From positions 1 through 7,713 of the forward strand of contig SKNL01000118.1 of the NCBI GenBank assembly GCA_007120555.1: 7,713 nucleotides of DNA, read 5' to 3'. Numbering within the stretch: the first letter of the stretch is position 1; every line of letters starts with the position of its first letter. Under the pieces are notes generated by a model. The model made no database searches and was not told the DNA's origin. It worked only from the letters and a program-made list of their open reading frames with translations. A program made the position numbers and the translations under genes. This document shows, piece by piece, positions 5,916 through 7,713 of this stretch. The DNA is from Balneolales bacterium (lineage in GTDB: Bacteria; Bacteroidota; Rhodothermia; Balneolales; Natronogracilivirgulaceae).

Positions 5916-7713
5916 ATGAACAAAACCGGAAAAAGCAATTACCATATTGCCTGTATATGGGCCTTCTGTGCAGCGCTATGGCTGCTGCCTTTATTCGCCG
6001 CCGCAAGTGTACAGGCAGCTGATGAAACACGCCTTCTGCGTTTCCCTGACATCCACGAAAACCAAATCGTTTTCTCCTATGCCGGAAATCTTTACACCGT
6101 ACCGGTCAACGGAGGAACGGCCCGTCGGCTCACCAGCCATGAAGGGTACGAGGTGTTCCCGCGCTATTCGCCGGACGGCCGGTGGATCGCTTTTACAGGT
6201 CAGTACGACGGCAATACCGAAGTGTACCGGATCCCCGCAGGTGGAGGCGAACCCGAACGCATGACCTTCACGCCGACCCTGGACCGGGACGATGTAGCCG
6301 ATCGCATGGGCCCGAATAACATCGTCATCGGGTGGACTCCCGACGGGGAACAGGTCCTTTTCCGATCCCGGAAACGCGAATTCAATTCCTTCAAAGGACA
6401 CCTCTACCTGACCCACCCGGAAGGCGACATCGCCGAGCAGCTTCCGTTGCCCCGCGGTGGTTTTGCATCCTATTCCCCGGACGGGAATAAGCTGGCCTAC
6501 AATCGCATTTTCCGCGAATTCCGAACCTGGAAACGCTATCGCGGTGGCATGGCCGACGATATTTGGGTGTACGATTTCGAAACGAAAGAGACCATCCGCA
6601 TCACCAATACACCCGCCCAGGACATCATTCCCATGTGGTACGGTGACAGCATCTATTTCATCTCGGACCGCGAAGAGAGCGGCCGGATGAACCTGTATGT
6701 CTATGACCTGCAATCGGAAGAAACCCGAAAGCTGACAAACTTTACCGACTTCGACATCAAGTTCGCATCCATCGGGCAGCGACATATCGTTTTTGAAAAC
6801 GGCGGCTATATCTACCGTTTCAACCTGGCTACCGAAGAATACCAGCGGGTACCGATCCGTGTCCGCGACGACCGGCTTACCGGTCGCGGCGGGCTCACCG
6901 ATGCTTCCGATATCATCCATTCCTTTGATGTGGCTCCCGACGGCAACCGGGCGCTTTTCGGCGCCCGCGGCGATATCTTTACCGTGCCGGCACGCAGCGG
7001 CATCACCCGCAACCTGACCCGCACCCCGGGCGTACACGACCGCAATCCGGTCTGGTCACCCGACGGTCGCCATATCGCCTTCATCTCCGACAAGAGCGGC
7101 GAGGATGAGATCTATGTCATTCCGCAGGACGGATCCGGCGAACCGCGCCAGATCACAACCGGGGCAGACACCTACAAATACCGCATTGCATGGTCACCCG
7201 ACAGCGAAAAAATCATTTGGGCGGACAAGAAACTGCGTCTGAACATGGTGGATGTGGCCAGCGGTGATATCACGGTGGTGCGCCAGGCCGAGGCCTGGGA
7301 GATGTCGCAGTACACCTGGTCGCCGGACAGCCGGTGGATTGCCTATACGCTTCCCGAGGTGGAGACCATGAGCCGCATCTGGATCTATTCCGTGGAAAAC
7401 GATGAGCATTTCAAAGTAACCGACGGCTGGTATTCGGCCAGCAATCCCGAGTTCAGCCGCGATGGCAAGCATCTGTTCTTCGTTTCCAATCGCGACTTCA
7501 ACCCGATTTACAGTCAAACGGAGTGGAACCACGCCTATGCCGATATGCAGCGCATCTACTTTGTGACCTTGCGGGCGGACCTGAAATCGCCATTCAAGCC
7601 AAAAAACGACGAGGTGAAGATCGGAGATGAGGAAGAAGAGAAGGGAGATAACGGTGACGATCCCACAGAGCGGATCCAAATCGACACCGAGGGCCTTTCA
7701 AACCGCATTATCG
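5916..7713 (+). CDS. Tricorn-protease-like protein, N-terminal beta-propeller part (truncated by window end)
   Basis: The frame opens at the ATG at 5916 and has no stop before the window edge: 599 codons plus one base are present. Residues 1-34 look like a signal peptide (core IACIWAFCAALWLLPLFAAA, likely cut after SVQA), so the protein acts in the periplasm or outside. Propeller blades with TolB/PD40-type repeats follow: YSPDGRWIAFTGQYDGNTEVY (84-104, in part), YSPDGNKLAYNR (186-197), MWYGDSIYFISDREES (240-255), WSPDGRHIAFISDKSGEDEIY (380-400, in part), AWSPDSEKIIWA (425-436), TWSPDSRWIAYTLP (467-480), FSRDGKHLFFVSNRDFNP (513-530). An acidic linker (DEEEEKGDNGDD, 571-582) leads to IDTEGLSNRII at the edge, as at the end of the second propeller in tricorn homologues. 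Tricorn trims peptides released by larger proteases; its PDZ and S41-like serine protease domains should lie beyond the window, so catalytic residues cannot be checked. The start lacks a Shine-Dalgarno sequence. Confidence 0.87.
   Translation, partial: MNKTGKSNYHIACIWAFCAALWLLPLFAAASVQAADETRLLRFPDIHENQIVFSYAGNLYTVPVNGGTARRLTSHEGYEVFPRYSPDGRWIAFTGQYDGNTEVYRIPAGGGEPERMTFTPTLDRDDVADRMGPNNIVIGWTPDGEQVLFRSRKREFNSFKGHLYLTHPEGDIAEQLPLPRGGFASYSPDGNKLAYNRIFREFRTWKRYRGGMADDIWVYDFETKETIRITNTPAQDIIPMWYGDSIYFISDREESGRMNLYVYDLQSEETRKLTNFTDFDIKFASIGQRHIVFENGGYIYRFNLATEEYQRVPIRVRDDRLTGRGGLTDASDIIHSFDVAPDGNRALFGARGDIFTVPARSGITRNLTRTPGVHDRNPVWSPDGRHIAFISDKSGEDEIYVIPQDGSGEPRQITTGADTYKYRIAWSPDSEKIIWADKKLRLNMVDVASGDITVVRQAEAWEMSQYTWSPDSRWIAYTLPEVETMSRIWIYSVENDEHFKVTDGWYSASNPEFSRDGKHLFFVSNRDFNPIYSQTEWNHAYADMQRIYFVTLRADLKSPFKPKNDEVKIGDEEEEKGDNGDDPTERIQIDTEGLSNRII

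Noticed and set aside
5991..7037. Long minus-strand open frame (348 codons) antisense to the tricorn-like gene
   Set aside because: The plus-strand frame carries repeated propeller motifs and a signal peptide; the antisense translation shows no domain or start signal.
1..7713. CRISPR array, mobile element, tRNA, rRNA or defence system
   Set aside because: No regularly spaced repeats, transposase or integrase motifs, cloverleaf-like sequence or known defence domain was seen; the window is nearly filled by metabolic and envelope genes.

Overview
The window (7,713 bases, mid-50s percent GC by eye) reads as ordinary chromosomal DNA from a member of the Bacteroidetes/Balneolota/Rhodothermota group. 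That placement is an inference. It rests on a Porin_O/P-type outer-membrane barrel, a DUF3347 protein, a tricorn-like protease with a signal peptide, a PGFINMLSW-type amidohydrolase lipoprotein, and the scarcity of Shine-Dalgarno sequences. I see no transposase, integrase, phage gene, CRISPR array, rRNA or tRNA.

Layout, left to right. (1) Bases 1-32 may hold the start of a divergent minus-strand gene that leaves the window. (2) Bases 99-2432 form a two-gene plus-strand unit: a signal-peptide-bearing porin, then, 6 bases later, a 434-residue stand-alone lysine-ketoglutarate-reductase (saccharopine dehydrogenase N-domain) type protein. (3) A 159-base convergent gap follows, with short repeats and hairpins. 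(4) On the minus strand, 2592-4328 encodes a predicted lipoprotein of the N-acyl-D-amino-acid deacylase family that lacks several of the usual metal ligands. (5) A shared divergent promoter region (4329-4476) leads to a small secreted DUF3347 protein at 4477-4986. (6) A strong hairpin at 5063-5086 separates that gene from a convergent HAD-family sugar-phosphate-type hydrolase/mutase (5133-5795, minus). (7) After another divergent spacer, a tricorn-protease-like gene begins at 5916 and runs off the right edge; only its signal peptide and beta-propellers are visible.

Functionally the genes lean towards uptake and breakdown of peptides and amino acids: a porin, a lysine-catabolism-type reductase, an acyl-amino-acid amidohydrolase and a peptide-processing protease. 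Apart from the porin/reductase pair they are separate transcription units, so joint function is only a suggestion. I do not see a clear new multi-gene system. The most unusual item is the amidohydrolase whose HxH and Cys metal ligands are replaced while its later His, His and Asp residues remain.
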